64,000 bases of DNA from Symsagittifera roscoffensis (taxonomy: Eukaryota; Xenacoelomorpha; Acoela; Convolutidae): NCBI RefSeq assembly GCF_963678635.1, contig NC_087062.1, forward strand, positions 28,606,833-28,670,832. Reading direction: 5' to 3'. Under the pieces are notes generated by a model. It had not been told where the DNA came from and did not search any database. It was given only the letters and a program-made list of their open reading frames with translations. The translations under genes and the position numbers were made by a program. Positions 1-12,145 of this stretch are shown one piece after another (positions within the stretch are counted from its first letter, which is position 1; every line of letters starts with the position of its first letter).

Positions 1-124
1 AGCAACCTTACATAAATATGCGCGTAGCAAACAAAAGCGATTTCAAGATGTGGCAAAGTAGCCGACAAAAGGTAAGCAGAAAATTTTATTTGAAACAGAA
101 TATTTTCCGTTTGAAAATAAAAAA

Positions 125-190
125 CAGGTCCTGGTCAGATTCAAACCCCAGACCTTTGACATCCCAGGCGCATTATTTACCTCTAGGAAA
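125..190 (-). repeat. tRNA-like sequence (SINE head or tRNA relic)
   Basis: On the minus strand an A-box-like stretch (CCTAGAGGTAA) is followed by a B-box-like GGGGTTTGAATC and then a T-rich run that could stop Pol III. The same layout is seen at 14621-14690, so this is a dispersed tRNA-derived family. No convincing acceptor stem was found, so it is not called a functional tRNA. Confidence 0.35.
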
Positions 191-297
191 TTTGAATTTA
201 AAAGGAAACAAGGTACCAGTAGAGATGAGTTCAGAAGTCCAGATGAGTCAAATGAACTAAGTTATTAACGGAAAAGAAGTCTAATACCAGATTGCAA

Positions 298-320
298 TAC
301 CCTTGCTTATCGCAAGGGTA
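298..320. repeat. 9-bp perfect hairpin, copy 1 of a dispersed family
   Basis: The arms TACCCTTGC and GCAAGGGTA are perfectly complementary around the loop TTATC. The upstream context (AAGTCTAATACCAGATTG) is shared with the copy at 12951-12973. Stem bases differ between copies but stay paired. Function unknown. Positions 321-1080 that follow are AT-rich and I see no gene there. Confidence 0.55.
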
Positions 321-1082
321 ATAACTGCTTAAAATGGGTTCGAAGAATTTTCCTAGTGCTGTTGGATTGATACATTATTTAAAAAGATATCAAAACGAAG
401 TCAATTAAAATGTTTTTTGAAAGGTTTCACTAAAGCTGTTCCAAAAAAATATCCTTCTCGTAGCTTCTAGTATTCCTATTTTCGCTATTTCAATCCAAAG
501 AATTCCTGTTGATTACTTCACGATAGTTGGAGAGTCACTGATTCAAAAACAATGAATTGAAGTATTTTGGTTGCTACGAAATTGACCAATGAAAAAAATC
601 ACGAAACGTGACCCAGTTGCTCTCTCTTTCCCCTCGACCAATAATATAGCGAACAAAAAAGAATGAAAAAAGCAAAAAACGGCTTCGTTTTTATTTTAAT
701 TCAATTTGACAGAGATTACAGTGGTCGGAAACTTTTAGGCTATTAGCTTACTCATCTAATATTTTCGGCTATTCTGGTTCTCAAATACTATTAGATGAGT
801 AAGACTAAACAACGATGTGCATAAGTTTCAAGCCCCTAAAAACAGCTTATAGCATTCACAGTGCTCAAAGACTCCTGCTCAAATTGCACAAGCTATTGTT
901 CTTGTTCTGACTTTCGAAGAAAGTAAGAAATATATAAGCCTTTGCACTAGTTTTTTTTTATTGAGACCAATTTCACAAAGTTTTCTCAGCCCTGATATAC
1001 GAGACTTGACATTCCAACCAGAATAATGGAACCAGCAAAGACACAAAAGGTTAATATCAATCAAGTAAATAATTTTTGATTT

Positions 1083-3860
1083 ATGAATTTGAACTTTGCT
1101 TCCTGCTCAGGTACCAAAACCTAGAAGACAACGGCGTTTAATGAAACGACTGAAATATTTCAACTCCGAATTAAAAACCCACAGAGCACTGGTGGCTATA
1201 CAAGGGGGTACATAAATTTTGATTTATGAAATCGATTTTTGTTTGCTGCTTAGGTACCACAATCTAGGAGACATAGGCGTTTTATACAGCTGAAATAATT
1301 TAAACCCAATAAGAAACCGGCAGAACTACTGTAGGCTAAACAATGGGGTACATAATTTTTGACTTATCAACTCAAAATTTGTTTTGCTTAGTTAGGTAGG
1401 AACCAGAATCTAAGAGACATTGGCGTTTTAATTAGCTGGAATATTTAACACCAAATGAGAAACACGCAGAAGCACTGTCGGCTGAACAAAAGGGTACAGA
1501 ATTTTTGATTAATGAAATCAATTTTTGTTTGCCGTTTAGGTACCACAATCTAGGAGACATAGGCGTTTTATACAGCTGAAAAAATTTAACCCGAACAAGA
1601 AACCGGCAGAACTACTGTAGGCTAAACAATGGGGTACATAATTTTTGACTTATGAACTCAAAATTTGTTTTGCTTAGATAGGTACCAGAATCTAAGAGAC
1701 ATTGGCGTTTTATATAGCTGGAATATTTAACCCCAAATGAGAAACACGCAGAAGCACTGTAGGCTAAACAAAAGGGTACAGAATTTTTGATTAATGAAAT
1801 CAATTTTTGTTTGCCGTTTAGGTACCACAATCTAGGAGACATAGGCGTTTTATACAGCTGAAAAAATTTAACCCGAACAAGAAACCGGCAGAACTACTGT
1901 AGGCTAAACAATGGGGTACATAATTTTTGACTAATGAACTCAAAATTTGTTTTGCTAAGGTACCAGAATCTAAGAGATATTGGCGTTTTATATAGCTGGA
2001 ATATTTAACCCCAAATGAGAAACACACAGAAGCACTGTAGGTTAAACAAAAGGGTACCAGAATCTTTCGTTTACTGTTTAGGTACGACAATCAGAGGAAA
2101 CGAACACGATTTAAAGGTACAAAATTTTTGATTAATATAATCAATTTTTGTTTGTTGTTTAGGTACCAAAACCTGGGAAACATAGGCGTTTTATACAGCT
2201 GAAATATTTTAAACCCAAAAAGAAACCGGCAGAAGGACTGTAGGCTAAACAAAAGGGTACATAACTTTCGACTTATCAACTCAAAATTTGTTTAGCTTAG
2301 GTAGGTACCAGAATCTTAGAGACATTGGCGTTTTAATTAGCTGGAATATTTAACCCCAAATGAGAAAAACGCAGAAGCACTGTAGGCTGAACAAAAGGGT
2401 ACAGAATTTTTGATTAATGAAATTAATTTTTGTTTGCCGTTTAGGTACCACAATCTAGGAGACATAGGCGTTTTATACAGCTAAAAAATTTAACCCGAAC
2501 AAGAAACCGGCAGAACTACTGTAGGCTAAACAATGGGGTACATAATTTTTGACTAATGAACTGAAAATTTGTTTTGCTTAGGTACCAGAATCTAAGAGAT
2601 ATTGGCGTTTTATATAGCTGGAATATTTAACCCCAAATGAGAAACACACAGAAGCACTGTAGGTTAAACAAAAGGGTACCAGAATCTTTCGTTTACTGTT
2701 TAGGTACGACAATCAGAGGAAACGAACACGATTTAAAGGTACAAAATTTTTGATTAATATAATCAATTTTTGTTTGTTGTTTAGGTACCAAAACCTGGGA
2801 AACATAGGCGTTTTATACAGCTGAAATATTTTAAACCCAAAAAGAAACCGGCAGAAGGACTGTAGGCTAAACAAAAGGGTACATAACTTTCGACTTATCA
2901 ACTCAAAATTTGTTTAGCTTAGGTAGGTACCAGAATCTTAGAGACATTGGCGTTTTAATTAGCTGGAATATTTAACCCCAAATGAGAAAAACGCAGAAGC
3001 ACTGTAGGCTGAACAAAAGGGTACAGAATTTTTGATTAATGAAATTAATTTTTGTTTGCCGTTTAGGTACCACAATCTAGGAGACATAGGCGTTTTATAC
3101 AGCTAAAAAATTTAACCCGAACAAGAAACCGGCAGAACTACTGTAGGCTAAACAATGGGGTACATAATTTTTGACTAATGAACTGAAAATTTGTTTTGCT
3201 TAGGTACCAGAATCTAAGAGATATTGGCGTTTTATATAGCTGGAATATTTAACCCCAAATGAGAAACACACAGAAGCACTGTAGGCTAAACAAAAGGGTA
3301 CCAGAAACTTTCGTTTACTGTTTAGGTACGACAATCAGAGGAAACGAACACGATTTAAAGGTACAAAATGTTTGATTAATATAATCAATTTTTGTTTGCT
3401 GTTTAGGTACCAAAATCTGGGAAACATAGGCGTTTTATACAGCTGAAATATTTTAACCCCAAAAAGAAACCGGCAGAAGGACTGTAGGCTAAACAAAAGG
3501 GTACATAACTTTCGACTTATAAAGGCATATCTGGTTGTATGTTCACTGATTAGGGCAATGTCATTTTTACAGCTAAAATCGTTGAAACCCAATGAGAACC
3601 AGACAAGCAATGTAGAGTTAACAATGGGGTACATAATTTTCAATTTATGAATTCGATTTTCGTTTACTGTTTAGGTACGACAATCAGAGGAAACAAACAC
3701 GATTTAAAAACATGGAATAATTTCACCTCAACTAGGAATCCGGCAGAAAATTGTAGGATAACCAATTAAAATCCAATTTTTGATTTCTAATTTCTATTTG
3801 TTTTTACTGCTTAAGTAGCAAAATCTAGGAGACAAGGAGGTTTAAATGCAGCTGAAAATG
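1083..3860. repeat. GGTACC satellite with 622-bp higher-order repeat
   Basis: Tandem monomers of about 138-140 bp, most starting near GGTACC and carrying variants of GAATCTAAGAGACATTGGCG and GCAGAAGCACTGTAGGCTAA. Blocks starting at 2081, 2703 and about 3326 repeat with a period of about 622 bp; the first two are nearly identical and the third is slightly diverged, so four-plus monomers have been amplified as one unit. The array decays after about 3.7 kb. Short open frames inside it simply follow the repeat and are not genes. Confidence 0.9.
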
Positions 3861-4329
3861 GGAATCTAGATATGGTATTTTTAAATACAGCTGAAATATT
3901 TAAGCCCCAATTATTAAATCTTCAGAAACACATAACAACAGACATATAGAAAAGAGTCAATGAACTCAAGCAAACAAGTAAAATAATATTGACGTTTTTA
4001 AATATATTTATATGCCCTTAAACAACAATTTGCAATTGCCTTTTTTTATTAAGTTAACCGAATTTAAGACTAGATCAAAAGGTAATTTTTTCGGTTCTGC
4101 TGGGAAAACTGAAAAATATAATCCACTTTTGAAACAAGGGCTCTTTTTCCTTCCCCCCCCCCCACCTGCAAATTTTTACATGTAAATTTGTTGACCACAT
4201 TGTCCGATTGTTATGAAAATTTACATACAGACTAATAAGGCCACGACAAACATATTTGGTCTTCATACTCGACCTCGTAAAACCACTCGTTAGACTAATA
4301 TATTGAAGCTCGTGTGAGGTGGGAGGGGA

Positions 4330-4530
4330 GGAAAAAGAGCCGAAACTAGAAGCCGATCATGTTTTTCGCGCCTTCTACACTTTTGCTGTTTGATAGTGGA
4401 ATTTGCTTTGCTTTTAAAAAAGAGAATGAACTGAAATTAAAAAGAAATCATAGGTCAAACCTCTTTTCCTGAAAAAAAACCATCGCGACCAATATAAGAG
4501 TCTTCACTACTTTCATTGATTCTTAATTAT
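4330..4530. repeat. Partial copy of the TATA-bearing dispersed repeat
   Basis: It shares the blocks GAAACTAGAAGC, TTTTTCGCGCC and AATATAAGAGTCTTCACTAC with fuller copies at 10865-11480 and 15005-15370. No coding potential was seen. Its boundaries are approximate. Confidence 0.5.
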
Positions 4531-4559
4531 GTGTTTACGAATTTCAATTTGATGAAAAT

Positions 4560-6010
4560 TATTTAAACTAGCGTGTACCGCACCTCCGGTGCTTCGAATT
4601 TTCAACAACTCAAAAAACTATTCTTTGAGTGTACTCTGACAGCGCCTAATTACAGGGTTCGTAATTAAAAATTTTGCAAATTTTTTTATACAAATTTTGA
4701 AAAACCATAAAATTTTGTGAAGTTGTATATAAGTTCTTCAAAAAAGTTAAATTGAACTAAGAAACGTCACATCTGTGAAACAAAGCAATTGAGCAGTCGC
4801 ATTTGGACGCAAGATTTTCAACTCCTGAGAGTACCCTTACAGTACCCAACCACAACGTTGGGGAATTGAAATTTTGAGAAACTTCACCTTAAGTTTTTTT
4901 AAAGAAGTATTTTTTTTGAAAACCAGAAAAAATTCACATTTCGAAAACTACCAAAATTTGAGCAGTCTTTCTTTGATGGCAATATTACCAATCGTTGAAA
5001 GTACACAACTACAGGGTTGGGAATTTCACTTAAACGAAATTTTTTTGTATTTTGAGTTTTCTGAAAATTCCAAAAAAAATAACAGAAATCGTCTTATCCC
5101 CTGAACAAAAATGATTTAGGCATTAATAATTTGAGGCCGAAATTGCAACCCGTGAGATTACTCTGACAGCCCCCCAACTACAGGTTAGGAATTTCAAACT
5201 TTGAAAAAAAAAATTTAATTTTCATGAAAATTTTTTGAAAAAATCACAAAAAAACGTCAAATCTCAAAAACTCCAAGAAACTGAGCAGCCATATTCAGAG
5301 GCAAGATTTGCAATCCCCTGAGATTGCCCTCAAAGATTACAATAACAGGAATAAGACCTTCAAAACTTTTGGAATTTTTACATTAAATTTTTTTTTGCAA
5401 CTTTCGGGGAAAATCATAAAAAACGTGATATCTCGAAAACTACAAGAATTTGAGCAGTCATATTTGGAGACAAAATTCGCAACTCCTGAGAGTATCCTGA
5501 CAGAGCCTCACTACAGAGCTGGTAATTACAAGTTTTGTGAATTTTTTTATATCAAAACTTTCTGAAAAATTTTGCAAAAAATCCAAAAAACGTCATATCG
5601 CGAAAACTACAAGGATTTGAGCAGCCATAATCAAAGGCAAGATTCGCAACCCCTGAGATTACCCTCCCAATATCCAACAACAGGATTGAGATTTTCAACG
5701 TTTTGGAATTTTTTAAAATATAAGTTTTTGAAAAAATTTTTAAAAAATCATAAAAAACATCATATCTCCAAGGATTTGAGAAGTGAGAATTGTAGGCAAG
5801 ATTCGCAACCCCTGAGAGTACCCTGGCAGCACCCAACTACAGGTTGAGAAATTCAAAATTGAGAAATTTTTTAAATTAAATTTTCCAGAATTTTTTTTGA
5901 AAAACCTCGAAAACTGCCAATCTCGTTTAACTGAAAGGATTTGGTTATTCATATATGGTGGCCAGATTCGCAAAACCTGGGAAAACTCTGACATATCCTA
6001 CTATTGGGTT
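4560..6010. repeat. Satellite of about 168-bp monomers
   Basis: The block TGAGCAG...GGCAAGATTCGCAACCCCTGAGA...CTACAGG recurs, with GAGCAG at 4791, 4960, 5283, 5452 and 5619, giving steps of about 167-169 bp (one monomer is diverged). Poly-A/T stretches separate the conserved blocks. Open frames on both strands here are by-products of the repeat. Confidence 0.85.
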
Positions 6011-6367
6011 GATATTTTCAAACTTGATGGAATAAACACTGAATTTAAACTGGAAAATCGAAAAAAAAACCTTAACCATTGCAATATACGATATAGCTTA
6101 AACGTGAAAAAATTCATTTGTTAAACATGCAAAAATAATACGTTGAAAAAGCTTAAACATGGCGAGATAGTGAAGCCCGCATTTAAATATAGTATAGATT
6201 ACGTAAAAATGTCGCCTAAGGTTCTTAAATTATTGCTGTAGTAAGATAATGACGGTTTAAGCATCTCCAACCCGATTCGGAAACCAAAAAAAAACTACAG
6301 GAAAATGTGTAAAAATTACTTGGTTTTCATAAATATTCGGATTTCAAAAAAAAAATTAACTAAATGC

Positions 6368-7396
6368 TTACTCGCCTTTGTGTTTGCATGTGCTGATTGC
6401 CATAGTTATCAATTCTTCAAATTTCTCGTCATAATTACTTTTGGAACTGAGTGCTTTTCGAAGCTGCAACGAAGCTATGCACTCGTCACTTTGCTCGACA
6501 CCCGCCATAATATCCAAGCCAGCTTGAATTTTATCACTGGACTGTTTTTCTTTCGAGTATAGTCCAGTTGCAGTTCCCAGATTCTCCAATGCAATCCTCG
6601 CTACTTCCCACAAACGTATGGTATACTCAGGGAAGTCGAATAAATTAACCTTAGCTTCATTTTTACAGTAAAGCAGAACTGATAATACAGTTACGAATGC
6701 CCAACAATCAATAGCGTGAGGGGATGTCGCTTTCGATGGCACAAGAACAGTTTTCAAAACAGTCTGGGTAAAAGTCACAAAATCCAAGGTAACAGAAAAC
6801 AATTTATCAACTGATGACGCGTCCCTGAGATACTGGAAGAAAATATTGGCGAATATTAGATTTTGTAAATCTAAAAAAGTTAATTTCTGTTTTTCAGACA
6901 AGATTGAATCCCTGTTTTTAGAAATAAGAGATTCGTTTAATGTCATTCCAGGCCATCTAGATTGTTCAGCTAAGAAAGATTTCACCCACGAGATCCTAGA
7001 TCCATTCTTGCAGTTTAAAACACTCTGCTCAACATAAGCCTTTAGCTCCAGGTAGCTCTCTCTTACTGCTTGGTGTATCTGAATGACTTTGTAAAATTCC
7101 ATTAAGGCTTCGTAAGATTTCAAATAAGTCACGATATTCCAATCTGACTGTTCTCTTTGATCCCACTCTTTCTTCAGCACTTCCTCATTTTCGGCTAAGA
7201 TTACATCAACTGCATAAATAATGGACTCTTTCAGCTTCCCAATAAACACCTCGAAAGCGAAATTGGAAGTTATCGAAGCTGATGTTGAAAAGAGGAAAAC
7301 AAATTTTGTTTCGAAGTTTTTCGAGAAACTGTAAAAGTTGCGCACTTTGTCCATACAGGCAGGCTTTAAACGAATCAATTTAACATCGGTATCCAA
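6368..7396 (-). CDS. Unassigned 342-aa protein, possible host gene or exon
   Basis: This is the only long open frame in the first 16 kb that is neither repetitive nor transposon-like. The product is predicted to be soluble and helical, with charged and leucine-rich stretches, no signal peptide, no evident membrane segment and no catalytic motif I recognise. Codon use looks coding, with no biased repeats. The start is the first ATG of the frame; upstream exons are possible because the 5' side is AT-rich and a MITE lies 390 bp upstream. It ends with a KHKGE tail. It could be a single-exon gene, the last exon of a larger gene, or an unfamiliar transposon protein. No function is proposed. Confidence 0.5.
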   Translation of the reverse strand: MDTDVKLIRLKPACMDKVRNFYSFSKNFETKFVFLFSTSASITSNFAFEVFIGKLKESIIYAVDVILAENEEVLKKEWDQREQSDWNIVTYLKSYEALMEFYKVIQIHQAVRESYLELKAYVEQSVLNCKNGSRISWVKSFLAEQSRWPGMTLNESLISKNRDSILSEKQKLTFLDLQNLIFANIFFQYLRDASSVDKLFSVTLDFVTFTQTVLKTVLVPSKATSPHAIDCWAFVTVLSVLLYCKNEAKVNLFDFPEYTIRLWEVARIALENLGTATGLYSKEKQSSDKIQAGLDIMAGVEQSDECIASLQLRKALSSKSNYDEKFEELITMAISTCKHKGE

Positions 7397-7785
7397 CCGT
7401 TTATCACAAAACTATTTGTGATAAAAACATTATGGCAAACTAGTAATAATACAATCAATGAGCAAATAGCAAATTATCCATAAATATTTCTTTTCCTCTA
7501 TATTAACTCTCAAATTTTAAATAACAATTTTTGCCCACGACATTTGGAGCAGCTTCCTTTCCTTTACTGATTTTTTTGTATCTGATTTTGGTATATTTTG
7601 CAGAAACATGAAATTATAGAACTAGTGTGGACCCTATAATTAAGTTGATTCCTTGGAGCTGTTCTTGTTCAGTCGGACTTGGTCTGATACAAGAATAACT
7701 ATGGCAAAAAAGGGGTTCCCAGGGTCGTTATTGAAAGCAGCAATCCATTCATTAAACACAGACTTCTTTGGCTGATAATATAGCA
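7397..7785. other. Intergenic or intron, nothing recognised
   Basis: AT-rich sequence upstream of the minus-strand 342-codon frame. It may contain its promoter or an intron, but no clear TATA box or splice pair could be fixed. Confidence 0.4.
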
Positions 7786-8014
7786 CAGGGTTGTCAAAAT
7801 AAAAACATTTTTACTATCATGACAGTTCAAATTAATCACAGTCTTTTAAATTAATCAGTCTAATAAAAAAATTAAACTTATCAGTCGTATAAAATAGCAC
7901 ATGGAAAAATGTGCTGTGACCACTTTCAGTCTTGTTTAGCAAAAAGTGGCCTTTTCGACTGAATAATTTAGCTTTTTCCAAAATATTTTTTTCTACCAGA
8001 ATTTGACAACCCTG
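7786..8014. mobile_element. hAT-like MITE (229 bp)
   Basis: Perfect 13-bp terminal inverted repeats, CAGGGTTGTCAAA at the left and TTTGACAACCCTG at the right, of the kind common in hAT-superfamily elements. The interior is short, AT-rich and has no transposase. The flanking 8-mers (ATATAGCA and GTATGTGA) match only partly, so the target-site duplication is decayed or absent. Confidence 0.7.
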
Positions 8015-8149
8015 GTATGTGACGTCATCAACTAAATGCAACACAAACAGGTTGAAAACAGGTGGACAACTGCTGTGCATAAGTTGGGAAGCTTGAGTGG
8101 CCAAAGCTAGAAGACTCGAAGACCTCTTCCGCTTCATAGGAGACTCCTG

Positions 8150-9029
8150 AAAAAAACAAAGCCCTTGAATTCTTTTTTTGATTTTGGAATTTGATTCTTT
8201 TTAATGTAAAAACCTGTTACAAGAATGGGTTATTCATAGATTGTCAAAAATTGTTTATGTACACAGAGGCAAAAATTAAAAATCATGAAAAAAGAGCACA
8301 CAATATCAATGAAAACATCAAATCAAATAAAAAATACTTCGCAAAAAGCAACGGCCATAAGTACGATATGAAATAGAAAAGATGAACTGAAGAAAAAATC
8401 CGCCATTCAATAGGACACGCCCAAATTTGGGAAAACTTTTCTACATTATACTACGCGCAACACATCTGGTGTTGTCTCAGATACTCGAAGCCAAATAATA
8501 GAGGAATACATAGGGAATACAAGCTTTACCAAGTACTTGTGAGACGAACAAGTAAGCTCAAAAATTGACTTTTCTTCAAACATTCTGATGACTCTTGATA
8601 ATATTGTTCAATTCCATTCCACCAGTTAAGACTGCAGCAATAATAAGCATTTCCAGGATACTTGAACACAACTTGAGCAAAAACAAAGATAAAATCAACT
8701 CAAATCACAATCCTTATGAAGCTTAATCGGCCCATTTCCTTTTAAAAGGAAATACATTACCAAAAATAGCAAGAAATTGTGTTTATTTAAAAAAACAGTT
8801 AACAATTTGTGTGAGACTAAATTTGGAGCCAATACCAAACTTCAAAATCAACGTTATTTAATTGAAAGAAAAAGACAGCCAAACATCAACCGTTTAATCA
8901 AACCTAAACATTGCCTAGAACAATGAAAAACACTAACACAATGAAAAATTATGAGAATTTTTATGAATCGGTAATTTTCACTTGATAATATTCATGGTGC
9001 TGAAAAAATGGAACAAAAAACACAAGTCA
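8150..9029. other. AT-rich region, no gene recognised
   Basis: No homology is recognisable. The right part (from about 8.9 kb) may be the decayed 5' coding region of the LINE that becomes recognisable at about 9030. Confidence 0.35.
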
Positions 9030-10501
9030 CTTAACACTTCAACAATTGATCGGCACTTTTCACACAGAAACTTACAATCCAACACTTGCGATACAACGCA
9101 ATCAAAGCATTGCAAGCTACCGACCAATAAGTCTACTAATGGTTATCTCAAAGGTGTTAGAAAAATTAATTTTCGATAAAATGATTTCATCAGTGAAATT
9201 CAGCATCTCAAACTCACAACACGGCTTCCGACAACAACGATCTACTGTTACAAACCTCATTGAGTATCTCCATGAGGTACATACTTACTATGATAATATC
9301 GAAACAAATTACCTGGCTTGCCTCTACCTAGATTTCCAAAAGGCATTCGACAAGGTGAGCCACGCAATGATAATTGAAAAAATTAGGATCTTTGGTTTCA
9401 CAGGACAATGTTTAAAGCTACTAAAAAATTATCTAACAGAAAAAAACCAACCATTCGCATTGGACAAGCAGTATCCGATCCATTACCAGCACACAGTGGT
9501 GTGCCTCAGGGGTCAATTCTCGGACCTTTGATGTTTATTCTCTATATAAATGACCTACCAGATTGTGCAATGTCAGCAAGTTTTGGCTACGCAGACGATT
9601 ACAAAATTGTTTGCAATGACCCATTAATTTTAAATATCGATGCGAAGAGAATTTGGAATTGGTGTGTAAAGAATTCTATGGCAGTGAATAAGTCAAAAAC
9701 CAAAATTCTCAGTGTGAAAGGAAATGCAAAAGTTGAAGTAAATGGAACTGTTCTTGAAGAAACAGCAGAAATGAAAGATTTGTCTTAGAATCACTAGCAC
9801 ATTAAGTTGGACTGAAAATGCTACAAATAGATCTGCCAAAGCTCTGAAGGCATTATGCTCTGTGAAAAGAAACATCTCCAAAAAAACAACAAAGGCCATG
9901 AAATTAAAATCATACAAATCATATGTTGCACCTATTGTAAGTTATGGCTCATTATTATGGAAACCCTCAAAAAGAGATCTCAAAATAATTGAAAGTGTAC
10001 AAAAGAAAGATACAACATGGATATTGGGTCCAACTCAAGAATACAAAGATCGATTGATTTCCCTACATATCCTTCCTCTGTCACTTTATCATGAACTCCA
10101 CTGCTACTGCACATAATCCTAACTGGAAAAACTGACCTACAATGGAAAAAATTCATAAGTGTTAAGGAAAAAGGACAAACAAGATATGCGAGTAAGAAAA
10201 AATACAAAAGCAAACAATTTCGACTGCAAAAATCAGAATCTGAATTTTTCCTGAGAGCCTGCAATATTACGAACGTCTTGAATGAACACCTCAAATTCGA
10301 TGTCATGGAGCACGAAAACATAAAAGAACTAATAACGAATGTTTTCTGGAGACGAGAATTGACTGCCGATGCATGAATTGTAAAAACATTAGAAAAGTAA
10401 ACTTTTAAAACTTTTGATTTGACAAAAACTGAAAGCGAGCTAACTCCCTTGGATTTATTTTTCCTAAATTCTTGTTTATTATTATTATAAATAAAAAAAA
10501 G
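9030..10501 (+). pseudogene. Decayed CR1/Jockey-type LINE reverse transcriptase
   Basis: Three plus-strand pieces in two frames give the usual non-LTR RT order. Piece 1 (9046 to about 9470) has ASYRPISLL, HGFRQQRST and LDFQKAFDKVSH. Piece 2 (about 9470-9788) has GVPQGSILGPLMFILYINDL and the catalytic GYADD. Piece 3 (9862-10116) has the downstream SYVAPIVSYGS..LW and LPLSLYHELH motifs typical of CR1/Jockey-like elements. A frameshift near 9470 and a stop at 9786-9788 break it, and no upstream endonuclease was recognised. An AT-rich tail with TTATTATTATTATAAAT and an A-run at about 10.47-10.50 kb is the probable 3' end. Inactive 5'-truncated copy. Confidence 0.85.
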
Positions 10502-10864
10502 CATTCGACGAAAAAGTCTACAAAAAAATGCATAAGTTTGTCGCGGCTGTTTTAAATGCTGAGTGTCAACTTAGCCAACAATACCAATGTAGACGCCCGT
10601 TGAGCTGAAAAAAAGAACATAATTGTTGTCATAAACGCCTTACCCTTTTATACCCACTCCTCCCAAAACGTATAGAAGCACAAAAACCCGTTTTTAACGC
10701 TTTGTAAAGAATTTGTATAGATGAATGCAAGGAAACAGAAAACCTTTCAATTTTCAAAATTCCAAAAAAAAAGCCAAGAGACATTTCAAGAGTCAATGAA
10801 CGCAAAAAAAAACAGGAAAAAAAACATTCGACATTCGAATGTCAACAAAGAAAAATATGACCGT

Positions 10865-11480
10865 ATAGCTCTTTGAATTTCAAGAAAAATTTAAAACTGG
10901 AACTTTTTTGATAAAAATCAACCCAATTTGAGAAAACTGGATTACTGTGAAAATATTTTATTACTATGAAAACATTTTATCTGAAAATTAAACTGCACAT
11001 TCGAAGCTAGAAATTGATCATATTTTTCCGCGCCATTTCAGCTTTCATTACTAAAGAGTTAATTTTGCCTACCCCCTAGAAAATAAACTTGAATTGATCC
11101 CAACAAATGCATATATACCTAAGGGCATTCATATGTGCATTTATAAGTATGAATGCACTTTTTTGAATTTAGAGCATGTTGACTTTTCCTGAGAAAAAAC
11201 TTTTAGAAAAATCATCGCGACCTATATAAGAGTCCGAACTACGTTCATCGACTCTTAAACAGATAGCATTAAAGCTCTTTGAATTTCTAGAGCAACTCAT
11301 GATTGAAACTTTTTGATAAAATTAACCCAACTTGAGAAAATAGGATCAATAGGTAAAGTTTTTGTTTCGCTAAGAAATCTGGTAATTAATTTCCATTTCG
11401 AAATTAGAAGTCAATAACATTTTTCGTTACCCTATCATTTTTGCTGTTCGATACTGGAGATTGCCTGAAAGAAGGAAATC
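10865..11480. repeat. Two tandem copies of a TATA-bearing dispersed repeat
   Basis: Copy a (about 10865-11260) and copy b (about 11269-11480) share the ordered blocks AGCTCTTTGAATTTC, TTTTTGATAAA, CCCAA..TGAGAAAA, GAT(C/T)A..TTTTT and, in copy a, CCTATATAAGAGTC. The same order recurs at 15005-15370. CCTATATAAGAG resembles a TATA-box region, but no transcript is evident. Function unknown. Confidence 0.55.
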
Positions 11481-11935
11481 AGGACCAGTTATTTGAGAGG
11501 TTTGAGGCCAAAAAGCATAGCTACTGAGGCGCCTTACAGATCGATGTCGTTCTATGATATTGAACGTCGCTGGCGAGTTAGACAGCTCAAGTGATGGGCT
11601 GCATGAGCTCGTACTGACGACATACGAGCTGTATTAATGCAGCACCATGTATGTTTTGATAGGCATTCCGTCGATAGTTTAACAAGGGTCGGCAAGCTGA
11701 CAGCAGCGATATTCATGGTTCCAAAGCACCTGGGTGGAAGGGAAGGTGTCATTAGAGGGTAAGTTGTTCTTGCTCTACCAAATTCATTGATTTTCCAAAG
11801 GTACCCTTAGGGGTTACCCCGGTTAATTATTGTTTGGCTAGACTGCTGCTCTTTTTTGTGCCTTTTTAATCGCTCGAATATGCAGCGGTTTACACGCTCT
11901 TATTGAAAAATTGAAGTTTTACGCGATAACTTCTG
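11481..11935. other. Unassigned region with slightly higher GC
   Basis: 11.52-11.76 kb is less AT-rich than its surroundings and ends in a good splice-donor-like GAGGGTAAGTTG at about 11755. All frames contain stops and no motif is recognisable. It may be an old gene or transposon fragment. Confidence 0.25.
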
Positions 11936-12145
11936 CTTCTGTGATGAAGCGTATCGACTACCAAATAAAGAAAGTGGAAAAGTCTCAAAGATTTTTTGTT
12001 TCCCACACATGTCGGGAATTCCTAAAAGGAACGAACCAGAGGGGGCACAAATCTTTGAGAGCGTTTTCCCTTTCTTTAACTGGTAGCCGATACTCTTCAT
12101 CACAGTTCCTGTTAGGAGTTCGACATGTTTGGGAAACCAAAATAC
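11936..12145. repeat. Rearranged inverted repeat X-Y-x'-y'
   Basis: Segment X (from TGTGATGAAGCGTATCGACT) and segment Y (TTTCCCACACATGTCGG..AGGAAC) are each followed by an inverted, about 80%-similar version, in the order X, Y, inverted X, inverted Y. This differs from the order of a simple fold-back and suggests two neighbouring opposite copies of a short repeat. There is no coding capacity. Confidence 0.55.

Noticed and set aside
298-320. A rho-independent bacterial terminator
   Set aside because: The hairpin is not followed by a T-run, and the window is clearly eukaryotic.
1612-3643. Several 60-100-codon minus-strand frames repeated at 622-bp steps as a gene family
   Set aside because: They follow the satellite exactly and differ only where the repeat differs.
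7832-8137. A 101-codon minus-strand frame starting MKRKRSSS as an upstream exon of the 342-codon gene
   Set aside because: More than half of it lies inside the hAT-like MITE and no convincing splice donor was found. Only the first about 40 codons could be genuine.
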